DNA of 64,000 nucleotides from Chryseobacterium taichungense (GTDB taxonomy: Bacteria; Bacteroidota; Bacteroidia; Flavobacteriales; Weeksellaceae): NCBI RefSeq assembly GCF_900109935.1, contig NZ_FOBV01000009.1:62001-126000 (forward strand). The letters run 5' to 3'. Below the pieces are notes generated by a model that was not told where the DNA came from, did not search any database, and saw nothing but the letters and a program-made list of their open reading frames with translations. This document shows, piece after piece, positions 30,312 to 40,800 of this stretch. The first letter of the stretch is position 1, and every line of letters starts with the position of its first letter. A program made the position numbers and the translations under genes.

Positions 30312-31736
30312 ATGACAATAAAAAAAATAATCCCGCATCTAAGTTTTTGGCAAATCTGGAATATGAATGTTGGCTTTTTCGGAATACAATACAGTTTTGG
30401 ATTGCAGCAGACCGCGGTGAACCCGATATATACTTTTCTCGGGGCACACGCCGAGCAGCTTCCCATTTTGAATCTTGCCGGTCCTATTACAGGATTGCTG
30501 ATTCAGCCATTAATTGGTGCCATCAGTGATAAAACCTGGAGTCCGAAATGGGGACGCCGAAAACCATTTTTTCTTTTGGGAGCTATATTTTGCAGTATCG
30601 CTTTGTTTTTGTTTCCTTTCAGTTCCGCTATTTGGATGGCAGTCGGATTGCTTTGGATTCTGGATGCCGCCAATAATACGGCGATGGAGCCTTACCGTGC
30701 TTTCATTGCAGACAAACTCCCGCAGAAACAGCAGACTTTTGGGTTTCAGATGCAGAGCTTGTTTGTAGGAGCCGGGATTACACTTGCTAACCTTTCCTTG
30801 TTTATTTTTCAGAAATATCTGGGCGGCAATGCTTCCGGCGGTGGCATTCCTGTTTGGGTCTATTATTCTTTCTTCCTGGGGTCTTTCTGTTCTATTGCAT
30901 CAGTTGTGTGGTCGGTTTACAAAACACCTGAGATTCCTCCATCTGACGAAGAGCTGGAAGAACTCAGAAAATCAAAGGAAGAAAGCCACTTTTTTACACC
31001 ATTTATCGAAATCTTTTCTGCGATACGCGATATGCCGAAATTACTCTGGCAGCTGGCTTTGGTATATATGTTCCAGTGGTATGCACTTTTCTGTTACTGG
31101 CAGTTCATAACGCCAATGCTTAAGTGGTCACTTTACGGAATTTCTGAAAATGATGAGCAAAAGGCAGACAAAATCATTGCGCTGGCGAAGAGCGGAGTTT
31201 CCGTGGCAGAAAAAGATATGTCCTGGGCAAAAAACGTGTTACACATGGTAGAAGTAGCAGTAGGGCAAACCGGACTGATGAACGGCTCCTATAATATCAT
31301 AACGATGATATCGGCCCTGCTGCTGGTACCTTTTGCCAAAAAATTTACTTCCAAGAACACCTATATTTTCTGTCTTTGCATCACGGGATTGGGGATAATG
31401 ACATTACCATTCATTAAGAATGAATACCTTATCCTGCTTCCGATGGTTGCTTTGGGTATAGGCTGGGCATCCATGATGGGATTGCCTTATTCAATGGTTT
31501 CTCCATCGATTCCACCGAAGAAGAGAGGAGTTTATATGGGCGTTATCAATATGATGATTGTAATACCAATGCTGATACAGACTATTTCTTTCGGATTCAT
31601 TTATAAAAACTTTTTAGGTGAAAATCCATCTTATGTCATTGTTTTGACCGGAGTTTTGTTCCTGTGTGCCGGTGTGTGCGTACTGCGTATGAAACCTGAT
31701 AATAAGCCCGATTCTTACGAGGTGCTTGTTGACTAA
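30312..31736 (+). CDS. SUT-like MFS sugar carrier
   Basis: A 474-residue, twelve-helix transporter. Helices start at WQIWNMNVGFFGIQYSFG, and the loop between helices 2 and 3 carries GAISDKTWSPKWGRRKPFF, the signature of GPH/SUT-type sucrose and maltose carriers. It has QTAVNPIY early and EPYRAFIADKLP near helix 4, both usual in this family. It would take sugar across the inner membrane, likely with protons. It is the last gene of the sugar operon, followed by a perfect palindromic terminator. Confidence 0.82.
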   Translation: MTIKKIIPHLSFWQIWNMNVGFFGIQYSFGLQQTAVNPIYTFLGAHAEQLPILNLAGPITGLLIQPLIGAISDKTWSPKWGRRKPFFLLGAIFCSIALFLFPFSSAIWMAVGLLWILDAANNTAMEPYRAFIADKLPQKQQTFGFQMQSLFVGAGITLANLSLFIFQKYLGGNASGGGIPVWVYYSFFLGSFCSIASVVWSVYKTPEIPPSDEELEELRKSKEESHFFTPFIEIFSAIRDMPKLLWQLALVYMFQWYALFCYWQFITPMLKWSLYGISENDEQKADKIIALAKSGVSVAEKDMSWAKNVLHMVEVAVGQTGLMNGSYNIITMISALLLVPFAKKFTSKNTYIFCLCITGLGIMTLPFIKNEYLILLPMVALGIGWASMMGLPYSMVSPSIPPKKRGVYMGVINMMIVIPMLIQTISFGFIYKNFLGENPSYVIVLTGVLFLCAGVCVLRMKPDNKPDSYEVLVD

Positions 31737-31776
31737 AAAGTTAAAAAGCCATTGATACTATAAATTGGGAATTAAA

Positions 31777-31808
31777 AAAGGCGTCAACTGTATACAGTTG
31801 ACGCCTTT
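31777..31808. terminator. Palindromic bidirectional terminator
   Basis: The sequence AAAGGCGTCAACTGTA followed by its exact reverse complement makes a 32-base perfect palindrome, with A-runs on the left and T-runs on the right. It ends the MFS gene (plus) and the tRNA gene (minus). Confidence 0.85.
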
Positions 31809-31817
31809 GGCTGTTTG

Positions 31818-31891
31818 TGACCTCGACAGGATTCAAACCTGTAACCTTCTGAGCCGTAATCAGATGCGCTATTCAGTTGCGCCACGAGGCC
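31818..31891 (-). tRNA. tRNA-Arg (anticodon ACG)
   Basis: Read on the minus strand, the 74 bases start GGCCTCG and end CGAGGTCA, giving a complete acceptor stem with one G-T pair. The anticodon stem-loop is TCTGA-TTACGGC-TCAGA, so the anticodon is ACG (read as ICG after deamination). The T-arm contains GGTTTGAATCC. No CCA is encoded. The gene stands alone and ends at the palindromic terminator. Confidence 0.95.
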
Positions 31892-31939
31892 GTTAATAAA
31901 TGGTTTGCAAATATAGCACTTTTTTCTTTTCTTTGAAAC

Positions 31940-32986
31940 ATGAAATCAAGAATTTTAGTATTAATCGCGTTTTTAACGCTAACGGCTTGTAAAAGAGAAC
32001 AAAAAAAATCACCTTCAGAATCCGTTTCGATCTCAAATCTTGTGCAGTACAAGGAAGAAAATGAAAATATTCACATTCAGTCGGGAAATTTCACTTATGA
32101 TTTTAAGCAAAATCAACTTCCTTTTAAAAGAATTATACTGCTGAATGCAAGCATGGCAGGCTATGTTACCGAATTAAATGTAGAAAATCTGATCATCGGC
32201 GTTTCAAGTCCTGAATATATTTATTCCGATAAGATTCAAAATTTGTTGAAATCAGGGAAAATTCAGAATGTAGGAAATGAACAGAAATATGATATTGAGA
32301 AAATTCTTTCATTAAAACCAGATGCTATTTTTACCAATTATATTTCGAGCTTTGATAATACTTATAAATTGTTAAAAGATAATGGAATACAGGTTGTTTT
32401 TCTTGATGAATACATGGAGCAGGAGCCACTGCAGAAAACGGCCTATATCAAACTTTTCGGAAAACTTTTGGGAAAAGATCAACAGGCGGCAGCTAAATAT
32501 GGAGAAGTAGAAGAAAACTATAAAAAGTTAAAACAGCTGGCTTCAAAAGCAAAAGAACGTCCGACAGTTTTGGCCAATGAAATGTACGGTGATGTATGGT
32601 ATCTTCCAGGCGGAAAAACGGCTGTGGCCAACTTTATTGCAGATGCAAATGCGAATTATATCTTAAAAAATAATACAGACGAAAAAGCTATTACCATGAG
32701 CTTTGAGGAAGTTTTTGCCAAATCGGGTGAGGTTCAGTACTGGATCAATGCGGGAAATCATATTTCGAAAAAAGAAATGCTGGGAATGAATCCTGTTTAC
32801 AGCAAATTAAGTGTTTTCAATAAAGGAAAAATTTATGTTATTACGGGAAAAGAAAAAGTTAAAGCAAACGATTTCTTTGAAAGCGGTGTGGTAAGATCAG
32901 ATCTTGTTCTAAAAGATTATATAAAAATTTTCCATCCTGAGCTCTTACCGGATTATCAGCTTACTTACATGAAAGAATTGCAATAA
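31940..32986 (+). CDS. Periplasmic binding lipoprotein, BtuF/FhuD type
   Basis: A 348-residue lipoprotein with a lipobox at LTAC (Cys17). The body follows the TroA/BtuF-like ABC substrate-binding pattern: RIILLNASMAGYVTELN, VENLIIGVSSPEYIYSD, KPDAIFTNYISSF, TYKLLKDNGIQVVFLDEY, and YWINAGNHISKKEMLGMNPVYSKL. Such proteins hand cobalamin, haem or iron chelates to an inner-membrane ABC importer, which is not in this window. The specific ligand cannot be assigned. Confidence 0.8.
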   Translation: MKSRILVLIAFLTLTACKREQKKSPSESVSISNLVQYKEENENIHIQSGNFTYDFKQNQLPFKRIILLNASMAGYVTELNVENLIIGVSSPEYIYSDKIQNLLKSGKIQNVGNEQKYDIEKILSLKPDAIFTNYISSFDNTYKLLKDNGIQVVFLDEYMEQEPLQKTAYIKLFGKLLGKDQQAAAKYGEVEENYKKLKQLASKAKERPTVLANEMYGDVWYLPGGKTAVANFIADANANYILKNNTDEKAITMSFEEVFAKSGEVQYWINAGNHISKKEMLGMNPVYSKLSVFNKGKIYVITGKEKVKANDFFESGVVRSDLVLKDYIKIFHPELLPDYQLTYMKELQ

Positions 32987-33025
32987 CTCGAGTATTTCCT
33001 TATTTTTGGGTTTTCTTTTTAAATT

Positions 33026-33670
33026 ATGTGGAAAACAATTAAACGCATCATATTTATTATTCTGATTCTGAACGTGGTATTTATCGTTTGGGGCAGATTT
33101 TTCAATCCTCCCATCACAATTACTCAGATCGGAGGTTTTTTTGAATATGGAAAACTGCACAGGGATTATATCTCCTATGATGAAATGGGCAATAATGTCA
33201 AAAAAGCAGTCATTGCTTCCGAAGATCAGAAGTTCTTCATGCATAATGGCTTTGATTATAAGGCTATTGAAAAAGCGATGAAAAATAATGAAAAGGGTAG
33301 GAAGCTGAGGGGAGGAAGTACTATTTCCCAGCAGACCGCAAAGAATATTTTCCTTTGGCAGGGACGAAGCTGGATAAGGAAAGGCCTTGAAGCGGTTTAC
33401 ACTTTTATCATTGAAAAAGTATGGAGCAAAGATATTATTCTTGAAAGATACCTTAATTCTATTGAAATGGGGCAGGGCGTTTTCGGAGTTGAAGCTGCGG
33501 CTCAATATTATTTTGGAAAGCCTTCAAAAGATCTTACCGTGTCGGAAGCAGCATGGATTGCAGCCGTTTTGCCCAATCCTAAAAAATACGATCCTAAGAA
33601 CCCTTCGGCTTATTTAAGAAAGAAACACAATTGGATCATGAGACAGATGAGGAATGTAAGTTTGAAATAG
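33026..33670 (+). CDS. mtgA: Monofunctional peptidoglycan glycosyltransferase
   Basis: A 214-residue GT51 enzyme that polymerises lipid II into glycan strands. An N-terminal transmembrane helix (about 7-22) anchors it in the inner membrane. The catalytic Glu66 lies in AVIASEDQKFFMHNGFD, followed by GGSTISQQTAKN, RKGLEAVYTFIIEKVWSK and ERYLNSIEMGQGVFGVEAAA, all classic GT51 motifs. There is no transpeptidase domain, which defines the monofunctional MtgA type. The length is normal. It is followed 13 bases later by the Gcr-family gene. Confidence 0.93.
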   Translation: MWKTIKRIIFIILILNVVFIVWGRFFNPPITITQIGGFFEYGKLHRDYISYDEMGNNVKKAVIASEDQKFFMHNGFDYKAIEKAMKNNEKGRKLRGGSTISQQTAKNIFLWQGRSWIRKGLEAVYTFIIEKVWSKDIILERYLNSIEMGQGVFGVEAAAQYYFGKPSKDLTVSEAAWIAAVLPNPKKYDPKNPSAYLRKKHNWIMRQMRNVSLK

Positions 33671-33683
33671 TATCTTTGTACTA

Positions 33684-35714
33684 ATGAAACTCTTTAATTC
33701 CAGCACAAGCTTTGAGTCTGTTCTTAAAAAGTATTTTTCTTTTAAGAATCAGACGCATTCTCTGGAACCCTTTTCGGAATTTCTGGAGAGTGTTAAAAGT
33801 GCGGATTTTACTGATGTACTCAATTTTTTAAGAAACAATTCCCAGGTTGCAGAAAACTTCAGAAAATACATCCACAATATTTTCAGGGATAAAACTTTTA
33901 ATCTGTCTTTAACAGAAGCAAATATACTCTCGGAAAACGCCTTTGTACCGGAACTTAAAAAAAGAGTTCTTAATAAGATTTTACCTCCGGTTGTCAATGA
34001 GCAAACGATCTGGTATATGATCGATAACGTGAGTTTTACGCCCAAAAAAGATCTTAAATTCCTTCAGAATCTTCCTGAGAATGAAATTGATGAGCTTTTT
34101 ATTATTCTCGGCATATCCGATTTTATTGTAAGACCGGAAGTAAAAAAGGAACTTCTTTTCTCCATGAACATCCTTTCGTGGCGTGTTACCGGTTCGGCGA
34201 TGGAAGTTGAGGTTGTGAGGATGGCACCGCAATACCGTAATTTTGATAATCCATTTCTGGCGTTACAGAATGAACTTGAAGAGCTTGCCGAAGAATTTGA
34301 AAAAAATCCCGGGCTTCAGCTGCATTCAAAAGACAGCAGATATAAGCAGATTAAAATTTATATTGAGCAATGTCTCGAATTTGTTAACATTTCATTTAAA
34401 AATTCTTCAAAATACGGAATTTCCGGAAAAATTAACCAATCCTTATTAAAGATCCGCCAACAGGTTCAGAGAATTTATGAAACTGTTCAGCTTTTGGTAA
34501 TTGACGAGGAAAGAGATATTTTAATTAATTCCAAGCAACTGGTATTTAATATCTTAAGCTATAAATCTCACAGGAATAATATTTCAGAGCTGATCAACGA
34601 TAGTACAAGGCTGATTTCACATCTTATTACCAACCATACTGCGGAAACCGGCGCACATTACATCACTTCGACCCGGAAAGAATATATGACGATGTTCTAC
34701 AAAGCGAGCGGTGGAGGAATAATCGTAGGTGCATTATGTGTTTTGAAAATGCTCTATGGCTATGTGCCGGGAAGTGATTTTTCACACGCATTTCTGTATT
34801 CCATGAATTATGCGATGGGTTTCGTGATGATTTATTTAATGGGATTCACGCTGGCAACAAAACAACCGGCAATGACGGCCGCGACGATGACGAAAGTTCT
34901 CTCGGAAGAAGGAAATATAAAAAGTGACAGTAAGGAATTCGCACATTTGGTTTCGAAACTATTTAGAAGTCAATTTATTGCGTTTGTCGGGAACGTTCTT
35001 TTATCTTTTCCTATTGCTTTAATTATCATTTACGGGCTGGATGTCTTCTTCTCACAAAATCTTGCCGTTGAAAGATCAGATAAATTACTGAAAGATCTTG
35101 ATCCGTTTAAGTCTAAAGCTATTTTACACGCTTGTATTGCAGGGTTTTATCTGTTTATCTCTGGAATTATTTCAGGGAACATCGGAAACAATTCCGTGTT
35201 TTATCAAATACCAGAAAGAATATCGAAAAACCTATCCATCAGAAGGTTATTCGGGAAGAATTTCGCAAAAGCTTTGTCTAAATATTATGCTAAAAACTGG
35301 CCCGGAATCGTATCTAATTTCTGGTTTGGTGTTTTTCTTGGAGCAACCGCTCCGGTAGGATTGTTTTTAGGGCTCGATCTCGATATCAGGCACATCACTT
35401 TTGCTGCAGGAAATTTTGCTTTGGGACTGTATGGAAAAGATTTTACAGTAGATTCGTATACATTCTGGATTTCCCTAATTACCGTTTTCCTGATCGGGTT
35501 TTTCAACTTTGCGGTAAGTTTTAGTCTTTCGATGTTTTTGGCATTCCGGTCCAGAAAATTGAATTTTGGACAGGTAAGCGAAATTTATAAAGGAATTTTT
35601 AAATATTTTTTAAAGAATCCGCTGAGGTTTTTTATTCCTTTACGATCCGGGCTCGACAAAAAAACTGATGATCTAATGAACAGCACGATTCCTACAAAAT
35701 CTGAAGATCATTAA
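33684..35714 (+). CDS. Gcr-family (so-called site-specific recombinase) membrane protein
   Basis: A 676-residue protein with a helical soluble N-terminal half and a C-terminal half with several transmembrane helices (GGGIIVGALCVLKMLYGYVP, YAMGFVMIYLMGFTLATKQPAM, FIAFVGNVLLSFPIALIIIYG, FWISLITVFLIGFFNFAVSF). The size and the motif TRKEYMTMFYKASGGG match the Gcr family (Pfam SpecificRecomb). Despite the inherited name it has no visible recombinase active site and is membrane-bound; true function is unknown. Its 3' end overlaps the convergent DUF721 gene by 23 bases. Confidence 0.8.
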   Translation: MKLFNSSTSFESVLKKYFSFKNQTHSLEPFSEFLESVKSADFTDVLNFLRNNSQVAENFRKYIHNIFRDKTFNLSLTEANILSENAFVPELKKRVLNKILPPVVNEQTIWYMIDNVSFTPKKDLKFLQNLPENEIDELFIILGISDFIVRPEVKKELLFSMNILSWRVTGSAMEVEVVRMAPQYRNFDNPFLALQNELEELAEEFEKNPGLQLHSKDSRYKQIKIYIEQCLEFVNISFKNSSKYGISGKINQSLLKIRQQVQRIYETVQLLVIDEERDILINSKQLVFNILSYKSHRNNISELINDSTRLISHLITNHTAETGAHYITSTRKEYMTMFYKASGGGIIVGALCVLKMLYGYVPGSDFSHAFLYSMNYAMGFVMIYLMGFTLATKQPAMTAATMTKVLSEEGNIKSDSKEFAHLVSKLFRSQFIAFVGNVLLSFPIALIIIYGLDVFFSQNLAVERSDKLLKDLDPFKSKAILHACIAGFYLFISGIISGNIGNNSVFYQIPERISKNLSIRRLFGKNFAKALSKYYAKNWPGIVSNFWFGVFLGATAPVGLFLGLDLDIRHITFAAGNFALGLYGKDFTVDSYTFWISLITVFLIGFFNFAVSFSLSMFLAFRSRKLNFGQVSEIYKGIFKYFLKNPLRFFIPLRSGLDKKTDDLMNSTIPTKSEDH

Positions 35715-35988
35715 ATTTATCAGACCCGAATTTATCTTTGAATTTTTTAAGGTAAAAACTTTTACGCATCTGGAAATCATGCTTTAAGAGCGGAGAATTA
35801 ATTTTTATGATAACGGTCTGATCCTCAATATTCACACTTTTGATTTCACGAAACAGGCTCTCATCAAGATATTCTTCAAGAAAATCTTTTATTTCAAAGG
35901 CAATGAGTTTATGCTCAAAGCCATAAATTCTTGCAAAAGATTTCACAAGTTCTGATGACTGATATTCGCGCTTTTTATTTTTTTTCAT
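35692..35988 (-). CDS. DUF721 (DciA-like) protein
   Basis: A 98-residue soluble protein with the DUF721 pattern (SSELVKSFARIYGFEHKLIAFEIKDFLEEYLDESL, then VIIKINSPLLKHDFQMRKSFY). Members of this family include DciA, a loader of replicative helicase, and they commonly sit beside recF, as here. The gene overlaps the Gcr gene tail to tail. Function as a helicase-loading factor in this phylum is inference. Confidence 0.8.
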   Translation of the reverse strand: MKKNKKREYQSSELVKSFARIYGFEHKLIAFEIKDFLEEYLDESLFREIKSVNIEDQTVIIKINSPLLKHDFQMRKSFYLKKFKDKFGSDKFNDLQIL

Positions 35989-36035
35989 GATGGATACAGC
36001 TTAATCTGAGATTTTTTGATTGAAACAGAAGTAAT

Positions 36036-37115
36036 TTAAAGTTCAAAAATAATACTTTCTTCATTGATTTTTTTAACAACACTTTCCGTGCGTTCCCTGT
36101 GGGTATCCGTAATGAAAATCTGTCCGAAATTTTCCTGATTGACCAGTTCGATCAGCTGAGAAACCCGGTTGTCATCAAGCTTATCGAAAATATCATCGAG
36201 GAGGAGAATCGGCGTTTTCTTGGTCAATTCTTTTACCAGACTCATCTGTGCCAGTTTTAGAGAAATCAGGAAAGATTTTTGCTGACCTTGTGAACCTATT
36301 TTTTTGATCAGAACAGAATCCATCTCAAAAAGAAGATCATCTTTGTGAATACCTTTAGAAGTGTAAGTAAGCATTCGGTCCCGTTCAATGCTCTCTTTCA
36401 ACAGATTTTCAAAAGAATTTTCCAGCAGATGGGATTCGTAAATAACTGAAACATTTTCCATGCCTCCCGAAATAATCTTGTAAAAACTCTGAACGATAGG
36501 ATTGAGTTTTTCTACAAAATCTCTTCTTTTAATGAATATTTTTGTTCCTAATCTTGTTATCGGATCGTCATAAATCTCCAGAGAATCTCTGTCCCAGACT
36601 CTGTTTTTGGCAAAATATTTTAACAAAGCATTTCTTTGCTGAACCGCTTTCTGGTACTGAATCAGATCAAAAAGATATTCCGAATCAGTCTGTGAAATCA
36701 TGGCATCCAGAAACTTTCTTCTGCTTTCTCCGGAGTCTGAAATTAAATTAGAATCATAGGGAGAAATCATCACACTGGGCAGATAGCCGATGTGATCTGC
36801 AAGTCTGTCGTAGCTTTTATCGTTCTTTTTAATAATTTTTTTTGCTTCTTTCGGCTGTGAAATTTTAATGATATCATCACTGTCTTCATTGATGATCTCT
36901 GCATCGATCGTGAAAAAATCTTCATCATGCCTGATGTTGTTGAGATCAGTATTTCCCAAAAAACTTTTACCGACCGAAAGATAATGCAGGGCATCAAGAA
37001 TATTGGTTTTTCCCACACCGTTGTTTCCCACAAAACAGTTAATCTGCGGGGAAAATTCAAATTTTTTCTCGGAATGGTTCTTGAAATTATACAGCGAAAG
37101 TTTCTTGATAATCAT
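36036..37115 (-). CDS. recF: DNA replication/repair protein RecF
   Basis: A 359-residue SMC-like ATPase. The N-terminus is typical (MIIKKLSLYNFKNHSEKKFEF), Walker A is GNNGVGKTN (about 30-38), the ABC signature is in SQGQQKSFLISLKLAQ, and Walker B plus D-loop is LLLDDIFDKLDDNR. RecF helps load RecA at gapped DNA with RecO and RecR. The length is normal. It is followed by DUF721 in the same direction, the usual arrangement. Confidence 0.96.
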   Translation of the reverse strand: MIIKKLSLYNFKNHSEKKFEFSPQINCFVGNNGVGKTNILDALHYLSVGKSFLGNTDLNNIRHDEDFFTIDAEIINEDSDDIIKISQPKEAKKIIKKNDKSYDRLADHIGYLPSVMISPYDSNLISDSGESRRKFLDAMISQTDSEYLFDLIQYQKAVQQRNALLKYFAKNRVWDRDSLEIYDDPITRLGTKIFIKRRDFVEKLNPIVQSFYKIISGGMENVSVIYESHLLENSFENLLKESIERDRMLTYTSKGIHKDDLLFEMDSVLIKKIGSQGQQKSFLISLKLAQMSLVKELTKKTPILLLDDIFDKLDDNRVSQLIELVNQENFGQIFITDTHRERTESVVKKINEESIIFEL

Positions 37116-37118
37116 TTG

Positions 37119-37874
37119 TCAAAAATACTTCATTATTACTGAAAATAAAAAAGGAAGTGCAGAACAGGTTTCAACTCCGAAAGAGAAATAGCAGTCATCC
37201 CGTTCATTTTCAGAAAAATAAATGAGAATATAAGAGATGATTCCTGACAGAAAGAAAGAAATAGCGTAATTCAAGCTAAGATATTCTACAGCAAGAATAG
37301 TACTGATGAAAATCAGTGCATAAGCAATATATTTCGTGTTCTGTACGCCGATAATTGTTGGAAATGTCTTTACAGTGTCAACTTTCATATCACGGATATC
37401 AAAAGGCAGAACCAATGCGGTTATAAAGAAAAAACTAATCAGAAATATAGGCACATTAAATTCAGGCAACGTGAGCCAGCAGTTCATCAGCGCCCAGACA
37501 AGTCCGACATAAAAAACCTTCAGCAACGGAATTTTCCGGATATATATATCTAGAAAAAAGCTATTGTAAAGCAGTCCCAGGATAACAATAATTGACCATT
37601 TCAACAAGCGTATTTCATTATGGTTATGAATAATTAAAAAAGCACAAACTAAACCTGCTATAATGTTGAAAATTAGTATTTTAAAAAGATGCTTGGTTTT
37701 CTGGTACTTGGTGTAAAGATATCCGCTGAAATAAGTGATGAAAATCAGGAAAAATGTGGGATAACGGAATGTATTTTGCTCCTCCATGAAGAATACTGCA
37801 AAAAGAGTTCCCATTATAGAGACGTACAATTGACTATCAATAATGGTTTTTTTCAGTATTTTTAATAAATTCAT
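37119..37874 (-). CDS. UbiA-like membrane protein
   Basis: A 251-residue integral membrane protein with about eight helices. The start at 37874 (MNLLKILKKTII) is preferred over an in-frame ATG at 37910, which would run through the start of the divergent gene at 37894. The motif LPFDIRDMKVD resembles the second Asp-rich site of UbiA-family prenyltransferases, followed by VKTFPTIIG. The first Asp-rich motif (usually NDxxD) is not clear, so a divergent or non-catalytic member is possible. It starts only 20 bases from a divergent gene and ends 3 bases before recF. Confidence 0.6.
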   Translation of the reverse strand: MNLLKILKKTIIDSQLYVSIMGTLFAVFFMEEQNTFRYPTFFLIFITYFSGYLYTKYQKTKHLFKILIFNIIAGLVCAFLIIHNHNEIRLLKWSIIVILGLLYNSFFLDIYIRKIPLLKVFYVGLVWALMNCWLTLPEFNVPIFLISFFFITALVLPFDIRDMKVDTVKTFPTIIGVQNTKYIAYALIFISTILAVEYLSLNYAISFFLSGIISYILIYFSENERDDCYFSFGVETCSALPFLFSVIMKYF

Positions 37875-37893
37875 TAGATCAAAAATAACATTT

Positions 37894-40800
37894 ATGAAAA
37901 GATTATCCAAGACTTTTATATTTTTCCTTCTGTTGCTGTCCTCAACAGTGATATATGCTCAGAAATATTACGATGAGCAATGGAAAAAAATTGAAGAAAA
38001 CAGTACAAAAGGAACTGTTAAATCTAATCTTCCTACCATTCTGGATATCCAAAATCAAGCCATGAAAGATAATAATACACTGCAGCTCATCCGTTCCTTA
38101 AAAGCAGAATTCGCGATTGTAAACCAAACACGGGATGATGAACAGAACAATGCTGCCTCAAAGTTTTTCAGTAAACTAACGGATATTGAAAAGAAATTGA
38201 AAGGTGACGAAAAAATCATTTATAAAGTCTTAATGAATGGTTTTATCATGGATTATTACAGCCGTAACAGCTGGAAGATCAATGGTAGAACAAATATAAA
38301 TTCTCAGGATATTACACAGATCGAAACCTGGAGCAAACTTGATTTTAAAAATTACATCAGCAAAAGCTTTAAAGAACTTGATCAGCAAAAAGCTGAAATG
38401 AGGAAAATCGCCCTGGCTCCTTACCAGTCACTGTTTACCAATACAAAGTCCATTTCTTTTTTTCCAACACTGGCAGATTACTATGCACTTAAAAAAGTTG
38501 ATTTCTTATCTGATAACGGACTTTTTACTAAAAATGAATCGTCAGGTAACCGTAAGCAGATTGATGATATTTTTAATGAGTTAATTGCGCAGAATAGTGG
38601 AAATCCCAAACTATACTTTATGCATCAGAAACTGCAGGAGAATTGTAATTACAATCAGTGTAAAGACAAACTTCAGCAGCTCAACAGCCTTTTAAATTCT
38701 GATACCAAAGGTGACTATAAAGTAGTCATCATGGATGATATCATGAATGAACTATTGGCGAAAAAGCAGGAGAATGAAGCGCTTGAAATTGCTGCAAAAG
38801 CCAAATCTCAGTATCCTCAATCGCCGTTTATTGAAAATATTAAAAATAAAGAAGAGCAGATCAGACAAGCTTCTTTAAACATAAAATATGAGCAGCAGAC
38901 ACAGAGCAATAAACCCATTCATTTTGTTGCAGAATACAAAAATATTAACAGTTTTTCTCTGAATATTTATAAGGTAAATGATGATTTTACGTCTTTTTTC
39001 CAGTATTCAAGAAATCCCTATCCTGAAATGTTTGGAAAGGTAAAAAAAGAACTGATCAGAAAAGAAACGTATCAGGTTCCGGATCTTAAAGATTATCAGT
39101 TGCATAAAACATCTTTTGAAATAAAACCGCTTCCGTCAGGAATATATGTGGCTGAATATCTGGTCGGTAACGGAACCAACGATAAGAACCAAAATTTCTA
39201 TTTCTTAGTATCTGATCATAAAATTATTTACAAAAATAAAGCTGAAGGAAATTTCTCTGATAATGAATTAAAATTAGTCAACAGTGAAAACGGTGAGCCG
39301 GTATCCAGTGAAGGCCTTGCGTTTTATGAATTTTCCGGAAATTCTGATATAATTAAAAATACGGGTAAAACTGATAATAAAGGCGTTTTCAAATTTCCGT
39401 CTTCATCTGATAAAAAGTATTTTAGGATGTTTCTGATTCAGCAGCCCAAAACAAATGATTTCCAAATCATGCAAGTCTATGGAAATAATTATGATAATGA
39501 ATTTGATATTGATGACAAAGTACATACAAAAACTCAGATTTTTACGGACCGAGCCATTTACAGACCGGGACAGACTGTTTATTTTAAAGTAATCAACACG
39601 AAAATTAATAAAGATAAAGAATCTGTAGATGCAGGGTTAAAGCAAAAAATCACTTTAGGTGATGCTAACGGTAAAGAAGTCTCTTCCCAAAACTTTACGA
39701 CTAATGAGTTTGGTTCTTATCACGGAAGTTTTGTACTTCCTAAAGGCAAGTTGAATGGGGAATTCTATTTGAGTACAGATGGTGAAACGCCCGTTTTCAA
39801 AGGATTCAGCGTGGAAGAATATAAAAGACCGAAGTTTGAAGTCAATTTTGAACCTGTAAAAGAAGAATATAAATACGGTCAGACCATCGAGCTGAAAGGT
39901 AAGGCGACAACTTTTTCGGGGATTGCATTAAGCAATACGAAAGTGAATTATGAAATAAAAAAACGTAATATTCGCTGGAGATATTTCTGGTGGTATCCAC
40001 AAGGAAATGATAATGAAAACTCTATTCTGGGAGAAACTCAGACTAATGAAAAAGGTGAATTTGTCATCCGTCTGGAACTTAAAAAAGATGAACAACTGGA
40101 GGGGATTCAGATTGATAATTATGAAATCAATGCTTCCGTTACGGATATCAATGGTGAGACGCAATCTGCAGATACACAGTTGAAAGTTGCTTCAGTTTCA
40201 CATTATATCAAAGCAGATGAAATAAAGGATGTTTTTTCTGACGAAAATGTGAAATTCAAGGTTGAAACCAAGAATTATAACGAACAGAATTTAAAAAAAT
40301 CTTATCACGTAAAACTCTCTAAACTTCAGACTCCGGACAGGATTTTCAGAAGTAATTTTAAAGATGCTGTACAGAATCTTCCGGTATTTTCAAAAGAAGA
40401 ATTTATCAGAAAATTCCCTCATGATCTTTTTGATAAAAATGATGAACTGAAAAACTGGAAAACTTCTTCTGTCATTCTAAATGATGCTCAGCGTACAGAA
40501 GAATCATTGGATTTAGGGAAATTAGATGCCGGCGATTACCAGCTTGAACTGTACAATATCGAAGGAAAGGATACGATTAAAACTTCTCAGTATTTCAGTG
40601 TTTGGGATAAAAATAGTCTGAAGGCAAATCAGAAGACATTCCTTACCGCTTTACAGCCAAAAACAGAATTTTCAAGAGGAGAAAAAGCCAAAGTTTATGT
40701 GTATTCTGCAATTCCGGATGCTTCGGTAAATATTTTTGTGCAGAATGGCTCAGGAAAAACCGTTTATGATGTTCAAAAAACGAAAAACGGCAAACTGGAA

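Noticed and set aside
31818..31891. tRNA-Arg as an integration site for the particle locus
   Set aside because: No 3'-end duplicate of the tRNA, integrase or direct repeat was found, and the particle locus ends 7.6 kb to the left with a sugar locus in between.
33684..35714. Gcr gene as the recombinase acting on R1 or R2
   Set aside because: Despite its inherited name, the protein is a multi-helix membrane protein with no recombinase active site and is located in a core-gene region.
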